The position numbers and the translations under genes are program-made. 51,834 bases of DNA, taken from the NCBI GenBank assembly GCA_029880545.1, contig JAOUOD010000016.1, positions 1-51,834 on the forward strand, given 5' to 3'. The notes under the pieces were generated by a model, which made no database searches, was not told the DNA's origin, and saw only the letters and a list, made by a program, of their open reading frames with translations. Shown here piece after piece: positions 1-7,522 of the stretch (positions within the stretch are counted from its first letter, which is position 1; each line of letters starts with the position of its first letter). The DNA is from Gammaproteobacteria bacterium. GTDB taxonomy: Bacteria; Pseudomonadota; Gammaproteobacteria; Acidiferrobacterales; SZUA-150.

Positions 1-1021
1 CGCTGGGATGGCGCTCGCGATTGCCGTCTGTGTGCAGGGTGTCAATGGGGTAGCTGCTGTGGTCAAACAGGATGCCGCTGTAGGAACCGTAGATGCCATC
101 ATCCAGGTAATACCAGGTTCTGTCATCACGCTCGGACTGGCCCATAACTGAGCTGACCGCGGTGCCGGCGGGCGCGACGATGAAGCGACCAGGTTCTGCA
201 ATCACCTTTACGGTGTCGGGCAGTTGTTTGAGCGCCTCGCGTATGGGTGCGCAGAACGGGTCTATGGGAAGCACGTTGTTGTGGTAGTCAAAGGGAAAGC
301 CGCCGCCAATGTCCAGCGTGCTTAACGCGGGCAGGCCCAGCCCGGCGGCATCACTGATGAGTTGGGCGCAACTCTCTATGGCGTTTACAAACTTGGCCGG
401 GCTGGTGGTTTGCGAACCGACGTGGAACGACAGGCCCTTGATGTGAATGCCCAGGTGTTTCGCGTGCTGCATGATCGCGATGGCTTGCTGACGGCTGCAA
501 CCAAACTTCTTTGACAGGTCGGCGTAGGCATCGGCGTTGCGGAAACCCAGGCGGATCAGGATCTCGGCCTGGTTGTTGTAGGGGATGAATTTTTCCAGTT
601 CATTCAGGTTGTCCACGACAAACACCTTGCAACCGTACTCCAGCGCGTATCGGATATCGCTGTCCCGTTTAATGGGGTGGGTGTGTATGGTCGATGCCGC
701 GGGCACGCCAACCCTGGCCGCCAGGTCGATCTCGCCGTTGGAGGCCAGGTCAAAGCTGGCGCCTTCCTGCAGCAGGGTATTGACCACGGCGGGATGGGGC
801 AGCGGCTTGAGCGCAAAGTGCAGGGTGACACCGGGCAGGGCATTGTTCAGGGCGCGGTACTGCTGGCGCACGATGTCGCAGTCCAGGATCATCAGTGGTG
901 AGCCGTGTATGGCCACCAGGGATTGTATGCGTTCGATCTCGGGTAAGGCGCCGCCGGTGGCGGGCGATTGTTCGGCCGGCTTGGTGGAATCAATAGACGG
1001 ATCGATATAAGTGACAGTCAT
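1..1021 (-). CDS. Fold-III PLP decarboxylase, ornithine/lysine decarboxylase-like (3' end outside window)
   Basis: The frame is open from ATG at 1021 to the left window edge, giving about 340 residues with no stop, so the C-terminus is missing. The protein has the alanine-racemase-fold decarboxylase pattern: HFALKPLPHP near residue 65 carries the PLP lysine, SFHVGSQ and DIGGGFPFDY follow, then AEPGRF with the phosphate-binding glutamate, and near the edge a LDDGIYGSYSG segment. This is the eukaryotic-type ornithine decarboxylase family, which includes bacterial ornithine/lysine decarboxylases making putrescine or cadaverine. Diaminopimelate decarboxylase is less likely because the overall motif spacing and the DDGIYGSYSG segment follow ornithine decarboxylase. 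The substrate cannot be fixed without the C-terminal specificity loop. GAGAGGG lies upstream of the ATG. A second ATG at 1025 is out of frame. Confidence 0.85.
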   Translation of the reverse strand, partial: MTVTYIDPSIDSTKPAEQSPATGGALPEIERIQSLVAIHGSPLMILDCDIVRQQYRALNNALPGVTLHFALKPLPHPAVVNTLLQEGASFDLASNGEIDLAARVGVPAASTIHTHPIKRDSDIRYALEYGCKVFVVDNLNELEKFIPYNNQAEILIRLGFRNADAYADLSKKFGCSRQQAIAIMQHAKHLGIHIKGLSFHVGSQTTSPAKFVNAIESCAQLISDAAGLGLPALSTLDIGGGFPFDYHNNVLPIDPFCAPIREALKQLPDTVKVIAEPGRFIVAPAGTAVSSVMGQSERDDRTWYYLDDGIYGSYSGILFDHSSYPIDTLHTDGNRERHPS

Positions 1022-1670
1022 GCATGCCCTCTCGGTAAATCGTTAACTAAACAGTCGGACCGCGTTGAGCATGGGCGCGTAGCGGCCAGTTTGCTCTTGG
1101 ATAGTTAATCGATTGCCTTGGCGCCGAGGGGGCGATGTACTTGGAGTGGCTATCAACAAGAAGTGCCAAATATGATAGATCAAAACTGAAATTTTCAAAA
1201 CAGGATTTATTTCAAAGCGTTCAAAACAAATGTGGCAGGTGAGTAACAATAACCGCGACCTGCCTGAGGTAGTTTTCAGCCAGGTTTGAAGTCACGGATA
1301 AACGGGATCTGGCGAAGCTCGCGAAGCACATATATTAAAGCCTCGTCCAAACTTCGACCTGTCCGCTACAATTGCTTGAGGTGGTTCAGCTGGTACGAGG
1401 CTCACGCGTTAACGTATCCCTCCGGTTGCTGCCTGTCAAACCCGGCCATACAAAGTGTTGGAAAAACCGAGGCAGACACCGTTATTCCCGTCAGGTTGGC
1501 GCGCTCGATCGGGGCGGATAGAGGACACAGAAGGCGCAAAAGGGGTCAGCACCCTTTAGATTGTCAGTCAGCTATCCCTCGTCCCCGCCCAGAGAGAAAC
1601 CATGTATTATCCCCTCTGATTCGTCCAAACGGCACCCATCCCGTGCCCTGAATGATTGACTGGAGTAGCT
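1022..1670. other. Non-coding stretch between divergent decarboxylase and nitroreductase genes
   Basis: About 650 bases with no convincing gene. Open frames here have no ribosome site and no recognisable protein. It should hold the promoters of both flanking genes. A 7-bp inverted repeat (GGCAGGT at 1234-1240, ACCTGCC at 1258-1264) and the REP-like hairpin at 1538 are the only structures I see. Confidence 0.6.
1538..1557 (+). repeat. Solitary REP-like hairpin, copy 1
   Basis: AAAAGGGGTCAGCACCCTTT can fold on itself (AAGGG pairing with CCCTT). It matches the two hairpins flanking the RAYT transposase gene at 5000-5722 at nearly every position and has the same orientation as the copy at 4914. 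It is probably a dispersed REP element mobilised by that transposase. Confidence 0.6.
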
Positions 1671-2336
1671 ATGTTAGTCAGCGAAGCATTACAAAAGCGC
1701 AAATCCGTGCGGGCGTTTTTGCCCAAGCCGGTGGAAAAGCACACCATTGAACGCATCCTGCAGGCAGCCGGTCACGCACCTTCGGGTGTGAACAGCCAGC
1801 CGTGGCAGGTGGCCGTGGTCACCGGTGAGACCAGGCAAAAGTTGCAGGAAAAGACCGAGGCGGCGTTTCGCAGCGGCGCCGACAAATCGATGGGCTATCA
1901 CTACTACCCGTTGACCTGGATCGAGCCATACAAGGGTCGACGAAAGGCCACCGGCCTGCAGATGTATTCCACCCTCGGCATAGGCCGCGAAGACAAGCAG
2001 CGGCAGATCGACCAGTGGGCGGCCAATTACCGGGCCTTTGATGCGCCGGTGATGCTGCTGTTCTTCCTCGACCCGGTGATGGAGAAGGGCTCCTTTATTG
2101 ATTACGGCATCTTTTTGCAGTCCATCATGCTTGCTGCCGTGGAAGAAGGGCTGGCCACCTGTCCGCAGGCCGCGCTCGGCGAGTTTCCGGAGATCGTCTT
2201 GCAAACCCTGGGCTACCCGGAAGATTGGCTGGTGATCGGCGGCATGGCGCTGGGTTATGAGGATACCGACGCCCTGGTGAATTCCTATCGCACTCCGCGA
2301 GAGGAGATTGCTTCATTTACGCGGTTTTTTGAATGA
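1671..2336 (+). CDS. Nitroreductase family FMN oxidoreductase
   Basis: A 221-residue protein of the NfsB/PnbA nitroreductase family. These are homodimeric FMN enzymes that use NAD(P)H to reduce nitro compounds, quinones or related electrophiles. Family signs are the N-terminal RKSVRAF motif (residues 9-15), APSGVNSQPWQVAVV (about 34-48) contacting FMN, and a C-terminal segment ending IGGMALGYED. The start is the ATG at 1671, preceded by GGAG at 5-6 bases; a TTG at 1656 is possible but has no site. The gene stands alone, divergent from the decarboxylase and about 220 bases before the toxin-antitoxin pair. The physiological substrate cannot be read from sequence. Confidence 0.88.
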   Translation: MLVSEALQKRKSVRAFLPKPVEKHTIERILQAAGHAPSGVNSQPWQVAVVTGETRQKLQEKTEAAFRSGADKSMGYHYYPLTWIEPYKGRRKATGLQMYSTLGIGREDKQRQIDQWAANYRAFDAPVMLLFFLDPVMEKGSFIDYGIFLQSIMLAAVEEGLATCPQAALGEFPEIVLQTLGYPEDWLVIGGMALGYEDTDALVNSYRTPREEIASFTRFFE

Positions 2337-2410
2337 CGGGATTGGAATGGTCGGCGGCAACGTTGGTTAAACACGTATCTCTGCAATCCGGCTGCCTTGT
2401 TTCTGGTTGT

Positions 2411-2444
2411 CGCACGCCAGTTTATTGGGCTGGCGCACGCCAGT
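2411..2444 (+). promoter_or_regulatory. Candidate operator of the Xre/RES operon
   Basis: CGCACGCCAGT occurs at 2411-2421 and again at 2434-2444, 23 bases apart (about two helical turns). Between them CTGGCG (2430-2435) makes inverted repeats with both CGCCAG cores. It lies 110-145 bases upstream of the antitoxin start. Xre-family antitoxins commonly repress their own operon through such repeats; the role here is inferred. Confidence 0.4.
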
Positions 2445-2554
2445 CTCCGGCTCAGTTTCCTGACCAACTCCTTGCCACGATCGAGCAAAAGCACCATAAT
2501 CGATAAATCCGGGCAAACGCACATTTGTAAATCTTGCCCGATAAGGAGGCCAGA

Positions 2555-2917
2555 TTGGCACAGGTGCTGCAAAACGAGGGTATTGATGATGCCGAGTTGC
2601 TGGCCCATGCGGTATTTGAGGCCGGGGCGGCGCTGGGGCTGGGCAAACAGCAGGTGGGCGAGATTATCGGCAAGGACCGCAGCAGCATCAGCCGCAACGG
2701 TATCAGCCCCGATTCCAAGCCGGGCGAGCTGGCACTAATCCTGGTGCGTATTTACCGCAGCCTGTACAGCCTGCTGGGTGGTGACAGTGGCCACATGCAG
2801 CAATGGATGCGCTCGCGCAACAAGGGAACCGGCGGTGTGCCCGGTGATCAAATCAGGGACGTGACCGGGCTGGTGCGAGTGCTGCAATACACCGACGCCA
2901 TGCGCGGCAAGATTTAA
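2555..2917 (+). CDS. Xre/MbcA/ParS-type antitoxin (DUF2384-like) of a RES toxin pair
   Basis: About 120 residues. The middle is a helical HTH-like part (ALGLGKQQVGEIIGKDRSSISRNG), and the C-terminal part (ELALILVRIYRSLYSLLGGDSGHMQQWMRSRNKGTGGVPGDQI) is the toxin-binding ParS-type domain seen in antitoxins that partner RES toxins. The start is chosen as TTG at 2555 because a near-perfect AAGGAGG lies at 2543-2549, five bases upstream; an in-frame TTG at 2534 has no such site. The stop overlaps the toxin ATG by one base (TAATG), so the two are translationally coupled. It should neutralise the toxin and bind the repeats upstream. Confidence 0.85.
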   Translation: MAQVLQNEGIDDAELLAHAVFEAGAALGLGKQQVGEIIGKDRSSISRNGISPDSKPGELALILVRIYRSLYSLLGGDSGHMQQWMRSRNKGTGGVPGDQIRDVTGLVRVLQYTDAMRGKI

Positions 2918-3684
2918 TGGCAGTTGCCACCGCGCTCGACAAGATCACGTTCAATCCGGAGCCCATCCAGGGGAGCGGTTGGCGCATGGTGGAAAGCCAG
3001 CACGATAACGCCACCCTGGCCATTACCCGCAGCCTCACCGAGCAAAGTCGACTGGAAGAATTGCTGGAGCAAAGCAAGCCGGCCTACCCGGCAGATGTGG
3101 GTGATACATCAAGCGCCAGGTTGCACTATTTATTAAGGACACCGTTTCGATACCCGCCACTGGCCTATGGCTCGCGCTTTGGCGATCGTTTCTCGCCATC
3201 CTTGTTTTATGCCTCGTTAACGGTTGATGGCATGTTGGCCGAGTCAGCCTATTACCGCGCCGTGTTTTGGGATGACTACGAGGATAAAGCCGAAGGCGAT
3301 ATCATCACCGGCCACACTGCATTCAGCTTTCGATATAAAACTACTTTGGGCTTGCGCTTGCATGAGGGTAGTTTCAAACGACACCAGGCCGTGTTAACAC
3401 ATCCCGCCAACTATGGCCCGACCCAGGCATTAGGTGCACGCATGCGTGAAGCCGGTATTATCGCTTTTGAATACATCTCTGCCCGTAGTCAAATCCCGGC
3501 CATAAACCTCGCCTTGTTTACACATAAAGCATTCACTGTGCGCAAGCCTGTAGAGACCGGCGAATGGTCGTGCAGACTGGGTGGTGAACTCATCGAGTTT
3601 CGGGAGCATCACAGTGGCCGCGTCGAGTCATATCGCCATGATGTATTTTATGTTGACGGGGTGTTGCCGAGGCCGGCAGGGTAG
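2917..3684 (+). CDS. RES-domain toxin
   Basis: A 255-residue protein with a RES domain. Family members such as MbcT degrade NAD+ by phosphorolysis and stop growth. Seen here are the RES signature RFGDRFSPSLFYAS (about 87-100), the conserved acidic/aromatic segment AESAYYRAVFWDD (108-120), and YISARSQIPA (187-196) carrying the active-site serine region. The ATG overlaps the antitoxin stop by one base, giving the antitoxin-first order typical of the type II Xre-RES class. No frameshift or missing motif is seen, so the toxin is probably intact. No mobile element directly flanks it. Confidence 0.85.
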   Translation: MAVATALDKITFNPEPIQGSGWRMVESQHDNATLAITRSLTEQSRLEELLEQSKPAYPADVGDTSSARLHYLLRTPFRYPPLAYGSRFGDRFSPSLFYASLTVDGMLAESAYYRAVFWDDYEDKAEGDIITGHTAFSFRYKTTLGLRLHEGSFKRHQAVLTHPANYGPTQALGARMREAGIIAFEYISARSQIPAINLALFTHKAFTVRKPVETGEWSCRLGGELIEFREHHSGRVESYRHDVFYVDGVLPRPAG

Positions 3685-3912
3685 TTGTCAGCATTGACAG
3701 GAGCCCAAGGCGAGCTCCGGAAGCATCAGGTTTGATTGAAAACCATTTATGCTGAGGTCGTCCCCGGGTTTTCTGGTTTCAGGCCGTAGGCGTTCACAAA
3801 GTAAAGTGCAAATGTGCGGGTGATACGCTTGCGCCATCCAGGATAAAAGTTTAGAGTAAAAATCTAATTATAAAAAAGGTATAGTCCAGAATGATACGAG
3901 GACTATAGCGGT

Positions 3913-4710
3913 GTGTCTATGTCGTTAAGAATATTGTGTGCTACCGTCTTTTCAGCTGGCGTACTCGTCGGCTGCTCCCATACACCCCAGTCACATTATT
4001 ATTATCCGAAATTGTTAAGTTATGAGTCACCCGAACTTCTACCCGGGTATTCCGTAGACATGGGATTGTTGAGTTATGACTATTCAGAGCAACATAAATC
4101 GATAGATGTATCGGAAGACTCTATCGGGAACTTTTCCGCGCAAAATGTTGATGACGACGACAATACAGGCAGGAGCTATACGTTAAATCATATTCAGTTT
4201 TCCGTAACTTCAGATATGGATTTTGCTTATCTTTGGGGTGGCGGTATGCGAGCAAGGTATGGAATTTTGAATCAAGGCGGGGTTGGTGAACCAGGGTGGA
4301 AGGCAAGCGCTGGTTTCTCTTATTATCCCCGTGACTCTTATTCACGCAAGTATACTGCTGAAGGCGGCCAGGCGATTTATGAAAGGTATAGGTCGTACGG
4401 GCATAAAGCCAGTGTGAATATTGGTACTCGTTTGACCAAATCATTTATTGTCTATATGAACAGCTTCTATAGCTACTTTGAGGATACTGCCATGATGCAA
4501 ATTGATGCATCACCGATCGTGCTGGCAGAAGTCAACAACAGGAATTATGGCAGCTTGTTTGGAGCGCGTTGGGATTTTGTTGGTAGTTCCAAGCAATACC
4601 TGGGATTTTATCTTTCGGTTGAAACGGGGGTGGTTAGACTGCGTTATGATACAGGGTATGATGAGATCACACACCCTGTTGGCTTGAATATCGGTGGCTA
4701 TATTAGATAA
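3913..4710 (+). CDS. Predicted outer-membrane lipoprotein, unknown family
   Basis: I do not recognise this protein. The N-terminus is a lipoprotein signal peptide: a short basic start, a hydrophobic core, and lipobox LVGC with the lipid-bearing cysteine at residue 21 (19 if the ATG at 3919 is used). The GTG at 3913 is preferred because GAGGA lies about ten bases upstream. The rest has many Tyr, Ser, Gly and alternating hydrophobic residues (for example FAYLWGGGMRARYGIL and KASVNIGTRLTKSF), suggesting beta strands, perhaps a small beta-barrel-like surface protein. It sits alone behind an AT-rich region and its base composition is lower in G+C than the housekeeping genes, hinting at acquisition. 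Confidence 0.6.
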   Translation: MSMSLRILCATVFSAGVLVGCSHTPQSHYYYPKLLSYESPELLPGYSVDMGLLSYDYSEQHKSIDVSEDSIGNFSAQNVDDDDNTGRSYTLNHIQFSVTSDMDFAYLWGGGMRARYGILNQGGVGEPGWKASAGFSYYPRDSYSRKYTAEGGQAIYERYRSYGHKASVNIGTRLTKSFIVYMNSFYSYFEDTAMMQIDASPIVLAEVNNRNYGSLFGARWDFVGSSKQYLGFYLSVETGVVRLRYDTGYDEITHPVGLNIGGYIR

Positions 4711-4913
4711 GAGAACAGATTTAATCCTTCATCCTCCTTTTTTCTGGCCAAACCAGGACCAAAACCTCGGCGAGAGCGGGAGAAATAGTTTTTTCTCTTA
4801 CCCTGGATGTCCCTGAATGGTTCTGCGGAAGAAGCGGCAATCACCAAGCAGTTTATATGGCACGATGTAAAACTGTATTCCGTCACCAGTTGTAGATTGT
4901 GGGTTATACTCCG

Positions 4914-4937
4914 ATAAAAGGGTCAGTACCCTTTTAT
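4914..4937 (+). repeat. REP-like hairpin upstream of RAYT, copy 2
   Basis: A 10-bp stem (ATAAAAGGGT) with loop CAGT and the complementary arm ACCCTTTTAT makes a perfect 24-base hairpin. It is about 60 bases upstream of the transposase start and inverted relative to the copy overlapping the transposase C-terminus. This arrangement is the usual setting of RAYT genes between their own REP sequences. Confidence 0.75.
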
Positions 4938-4999
4938 TCTCAGCCTTCCTCCTTTAGGCTATTACTTCTGAATTCAACATAGCGAACAAGGATGTTCGT

Positions 5000-5722
5000 A
5001 TGCCACGTAAACCTCGATTCTATTTGCCGGGTGTCCCGGCCCATGTCATACAGCGCGGTAACTGTCGCCAGGCCGTGTTCTTTGAAGATGATGATTACCA
5101 TGCTTACCTTCATTGGTTGTCTGAGGCGATCCACAAGCATGACTGTGAAGTGCATGCCTATGTATTGATGACCAACCACGTACACCTGTTAATGACACCG
5201 GCGACTCCGGAGGCCATCAGTCTCGCCATTCAGTATGTGGGCCGCCACTACGTACCGTATATCAATTATAAATACGGCAAGAGCGGGACCCTGTGGGAAG
5301 GGCGACATAAAGGCTGCGTGATCGACAGTGACCCATACCTGTTGGCGTGTATGCGTTACATTGAACTTAACCCGGTGCGGGCGGGCATGGTGAATACACC
5401 GATTGCGTATCCCTGGTCCAGTTACGCGGCCAATGCCTCAGGAAAACAGCACAAGGTGGTGACCGCGCATAAGTTGTACAAGTCGCTAGGCGGGTCCGCA
5501 GCCAGGCGGCAACATGCTTACCGGGAGTTGTTTCGTCATGCGCTGGAACCTGAACAAGTGCATGACATTCGTACTACGGTGCAGACGGGCACGCCGTTAG
5601 GCAATGACCGGTTCCGTGAAAAGGTAGAGCAGACGCTGGGATGCAAGGTAGGGCAGCCGCGTCGGGGCCGGCCACCGGTTACCAGGGCTGTGCAGGTGGA
5701 AAAGGGTACTGACCCCTTTTAG
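5000..5722 (+). CDS. REP-associated tyrosine transposase (RAYT, Y1_Tnp/IS200-like)
   Basis: A 240-residue HUH single-stranded DNA transposase of the TnpA-REP type, which is thought to mobilise REP palindromes rather than itself. Visible motifs are the HUH pair NHVHLLMTP (His60, His62) and the catalytic Tyr120 in MRYIELNPVRAGM, with the family ending EKGTDPF. The ATG at 5000 is preceded by AAGGA. The last codons and stop lie inside REP-like hairpin 5700-5720, so the C-terminal residues KGTDPF are encoded by the repeat. The frame is intact. It is single-copy in this window. Confidence 0.93.
   Translation: MPRKPRFYLPGVPAHVIQRGNCRQAVFFEDDDYHAYLHWLSEAIHKHDCEVHAYVLMTNHVHLLMTPATPEAISLAIQYVGRHYVPYINYKYGKSGTLWEGRHKGCVIDSDPYLLACMRYIELNPVRAGMVNTPIAYPWSSYAANASGKQHKVVTAHKLYKSLGGSAARRQHAYRELFRHALEPEQVHDIRTTVQTGTPLGNDRFREKVEQTLGCKVGQPRRGRPPVTRAVQVEKGTDPF
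5700..5720 (-). repeat. REP-like hairpin overlapping the RAYT stop, copy 3
   Basis: AAAAGGGTACTGACCCCTTT (plus one T) is the reverse complement, with one extra base, of the hairpin at 4914-4937. Together they bracket the transposase gene in inverted orientation. It encodes the transposase C-terminus and includes its stop codon, and may also act as a weak transcription stop. Confidence 0.75.
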
Positions 5723-6187
5723 ACCTGGCGCCTTCTTTATCGTAGTCGGTTGTTGTTAGGCGCAGTCTACAGACAATATTGGGGAATTGAAATATATGTA
5801 GATGTTAATTAAAGTATTTACCATAAATACGTATAATAAATAATTATACAAACGTATAAATAGAAGTATTGATTGTTTTATAATGCGCATTATAATCTCG
5901 CCACGCAGTATGATAACCCGTCTGGAAGACCGAATACGTAAGTGATTTACAATATTATTACGTAACAGTGGTTAACCATAATGCCGGTAGAAGCCGGAAA
6001 GGCTAAAACAGAAATTAGTAATTGAAGCTACTGGAACTCAAAATACGGGATCTGTGGCATGGAGGGCGGCACCATATAGAAAAATTGTTTTTGTTCGAAT
6101 AATGTCGCTATGTATTCAATAGTGAATTCGTAACTATGTGTTCTGGTTAAATATACCAATATTGCCAAGGATGGCATTTTGCAATGG
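5723..6187. other. AT-rich non-coding region with palindromes
   Basis: About 465 bases without a supported gene. It is clearly richer in A+T than its surroundings. ACGTATAA occurs at 5829-5836 and 5852-5859, again 23 bases apart; TACGTA recurs at 5935 and TTACGTAA at 5958-5965; an 18-bp perfect palindrome lies at 5878-5895. It presumably contains the promoter and perhaps regulatory sites of the secreted-peptidase operon that starts near 6188. Confidence 0.6.
5878..5895. repeat. 18-bp perfect palindrome
   Basis: TTATAATGCGCATTATAA reads identically on both strands. It lies about 300 bases upstream of the secreted-peptidase operon in AT-rich DNA. It may be a dimeric regulator site or a small cruciform; no regulator gene is adjacent. 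Confidence 0.6.
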
Positions 6188-7516
6188 ATGGATATCATGG
6201 ATGATTCTTATCGCCTTAGAATATTTTTGTTTGTCTCTGTTTCCAGAATTCTCCGGGTTCTTGTAACTATCAGGAAGACGCATTCCAGACCAAAAAAGCG
6301 ACAAAAAATCTCGACAGTAATTGCTGATGTTTGGCAGCGTACAGGACGATTGTTTACGACTGTGATGTTGTGTGCCTGCTTGTTGGCAATTGCAATTCCA
6401 GCACACTCGGCAACGAGAACATATTATCGCGCTATACATGAATTCGGCTATTACCAGGGAATTGGTGACACGCCAGAGCTTGCTTGTATCGATATGTTAA
6501 ATTCCAGAGAATTGGAATATGACTATGAATACTTTGGTGATTGGGCGTCGTACGATGGAATAATTGATGTACCGCCTGTTCCGTATGATCATTGCACCGG
6601 TGTGGTCTGGTTTTCGGGTATTGCCTGTCTATATTCCACAAAGCCGGTTAATGGTGAAAACGTAGGATGTTCCCATGTTGGCAAAATTCTTGAGGAGGAG
6701 GAGTCATGGTACTCCATCAGGATAGAGCCGGAATCAGGTATGCCGGAATCCCCGGAGATTCTGGTTTCAACCGAGCCCGGTCAGTCGTCGAATGGACTGG
6801 TAGTCAGAGTGTATGATGATGACGGAAGCCTGGTGCCGGATGTCGATATTCGTCTGGAAGTGAATGTTAAGGAAAACAGTGGCGGCCATCAGCACCACTC
6901 CGACGATCGTCCCAGGGGAAACGTAGGCGGATTCAATCCGACGCCCTATATCATCACAAATAACACCGGCACAGATGGTTATAAATTCCGGTTTCGCGCA
7001 CCGGTAATAGCCGGCGACCATAAAATATCAGCTACCTGTGTTTCAACCGCCTGTGTCCAGGAAGGACCGGATGAAGTCTGGGTGGGAATAAAGAATTTGG
7101 TCGATATAGAGAACGGGCCTCATCATGTCCTGATCGGTACAACACTCTCTCACATTGATAATCACTATCTGACAAAAGAGGCAAAGGCAGTACTGCTGGA
7201 ACTCGCCTATCGGTACAAAATGCTTTCGTTCCCATTTAATCCTGTATTGCATGTAAATGATGCAAGCCTCGAGAGAGGCGGCGTATTCGATTTGGATCAA
7301 AACTGGTTGTCTCCTCATCACGAGCATAGGCGCGGTACTGAAGTGGATATTCGGGCGAACCTTCAGGTCGGGGCAATTCCGGAATCTGATTTTGAAGAGT
7401 TTAAGGAGCTGGCAAAGGAGCTAAAAATCGACCCATTATTCGAAAGAAAATGGGACAAGTTAACCGGCGCAGAAATCACTGGACATCGTCACTTTCACCT
7501 TCGTCTAAAGAGGTAA
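6188..7516 (+). CDS. Secreted LAS-type (MepA/M15-like) zinc peptidase with Ig-like domain
   Basis: About 442 residues. A hydrophobic export helix (LFTTVMLCACLLAIAIPAHSA, about 55-75) follows an unusually long basic N-terminal extension, so the true start may lie downstream; ATG 6188 or 6197 have poor ribosome sites. Residues about 190-305 look like a bacterial Ig fold (repeated Val/Thr strands, VRVYDDDGSLVPDVDIRLEV). The C-terminal 90 residues carry the zinc pattern of LAS peptidases: HRRGTEVD (His380, Asp387) and GHRHFHLRL (His435/His437). Such enzymes usually cut peptidoglycan cross-links. It is followed after 6 bases by another secreted protein, so the two form an operon. Substrate is inferred only from the fold. 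Confidence 0.6.
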   Translation: MDIMDDSYRLRIFLFVSVSRILRVLVTIRKTHSRPKKRQKISTVIADVWQRTGRLFTTVMLCACLLAIAIPAHSATRTYYRAIHEFGYYQGIGDTPELACIDMLNSRELEYDYEYFGDWASYDGIIDVPPVPYDHCTGVVWFSGIACLYSTKPVNGENVGCSHVGKILEEEESWYSIRIEPESGMPESPEILVSTEPGQSSNGLVVRVYDDDGSLVPDVDIRLEVNVKENSGGHQHHSDDRPRGNVGGFNPTPYIITNNTGTDGYKFRFRAPVIAGDHKISATCVSTACVQEGPDEVWVGIKNLVDIENGPHHVLIGTTLSHIDNHYLTKEAKAVLLELAYRYKMLSFPFNPVLHVNDASLERGGVFDLDQNWLSPHHEHRRGTEVDIRANLQVGAIPESDFEEFKELAKELKIDPLFERKWDKLTGAEITGHRHFHLRLKR

Positions 7517-7522
7517 TGCTAC

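Noticed and set aside
1286-1651. 121-codon plus-strand open frame
   Set aside because: No ribosome site, no recognisable protein, and it runs through the REP-like hairpin.
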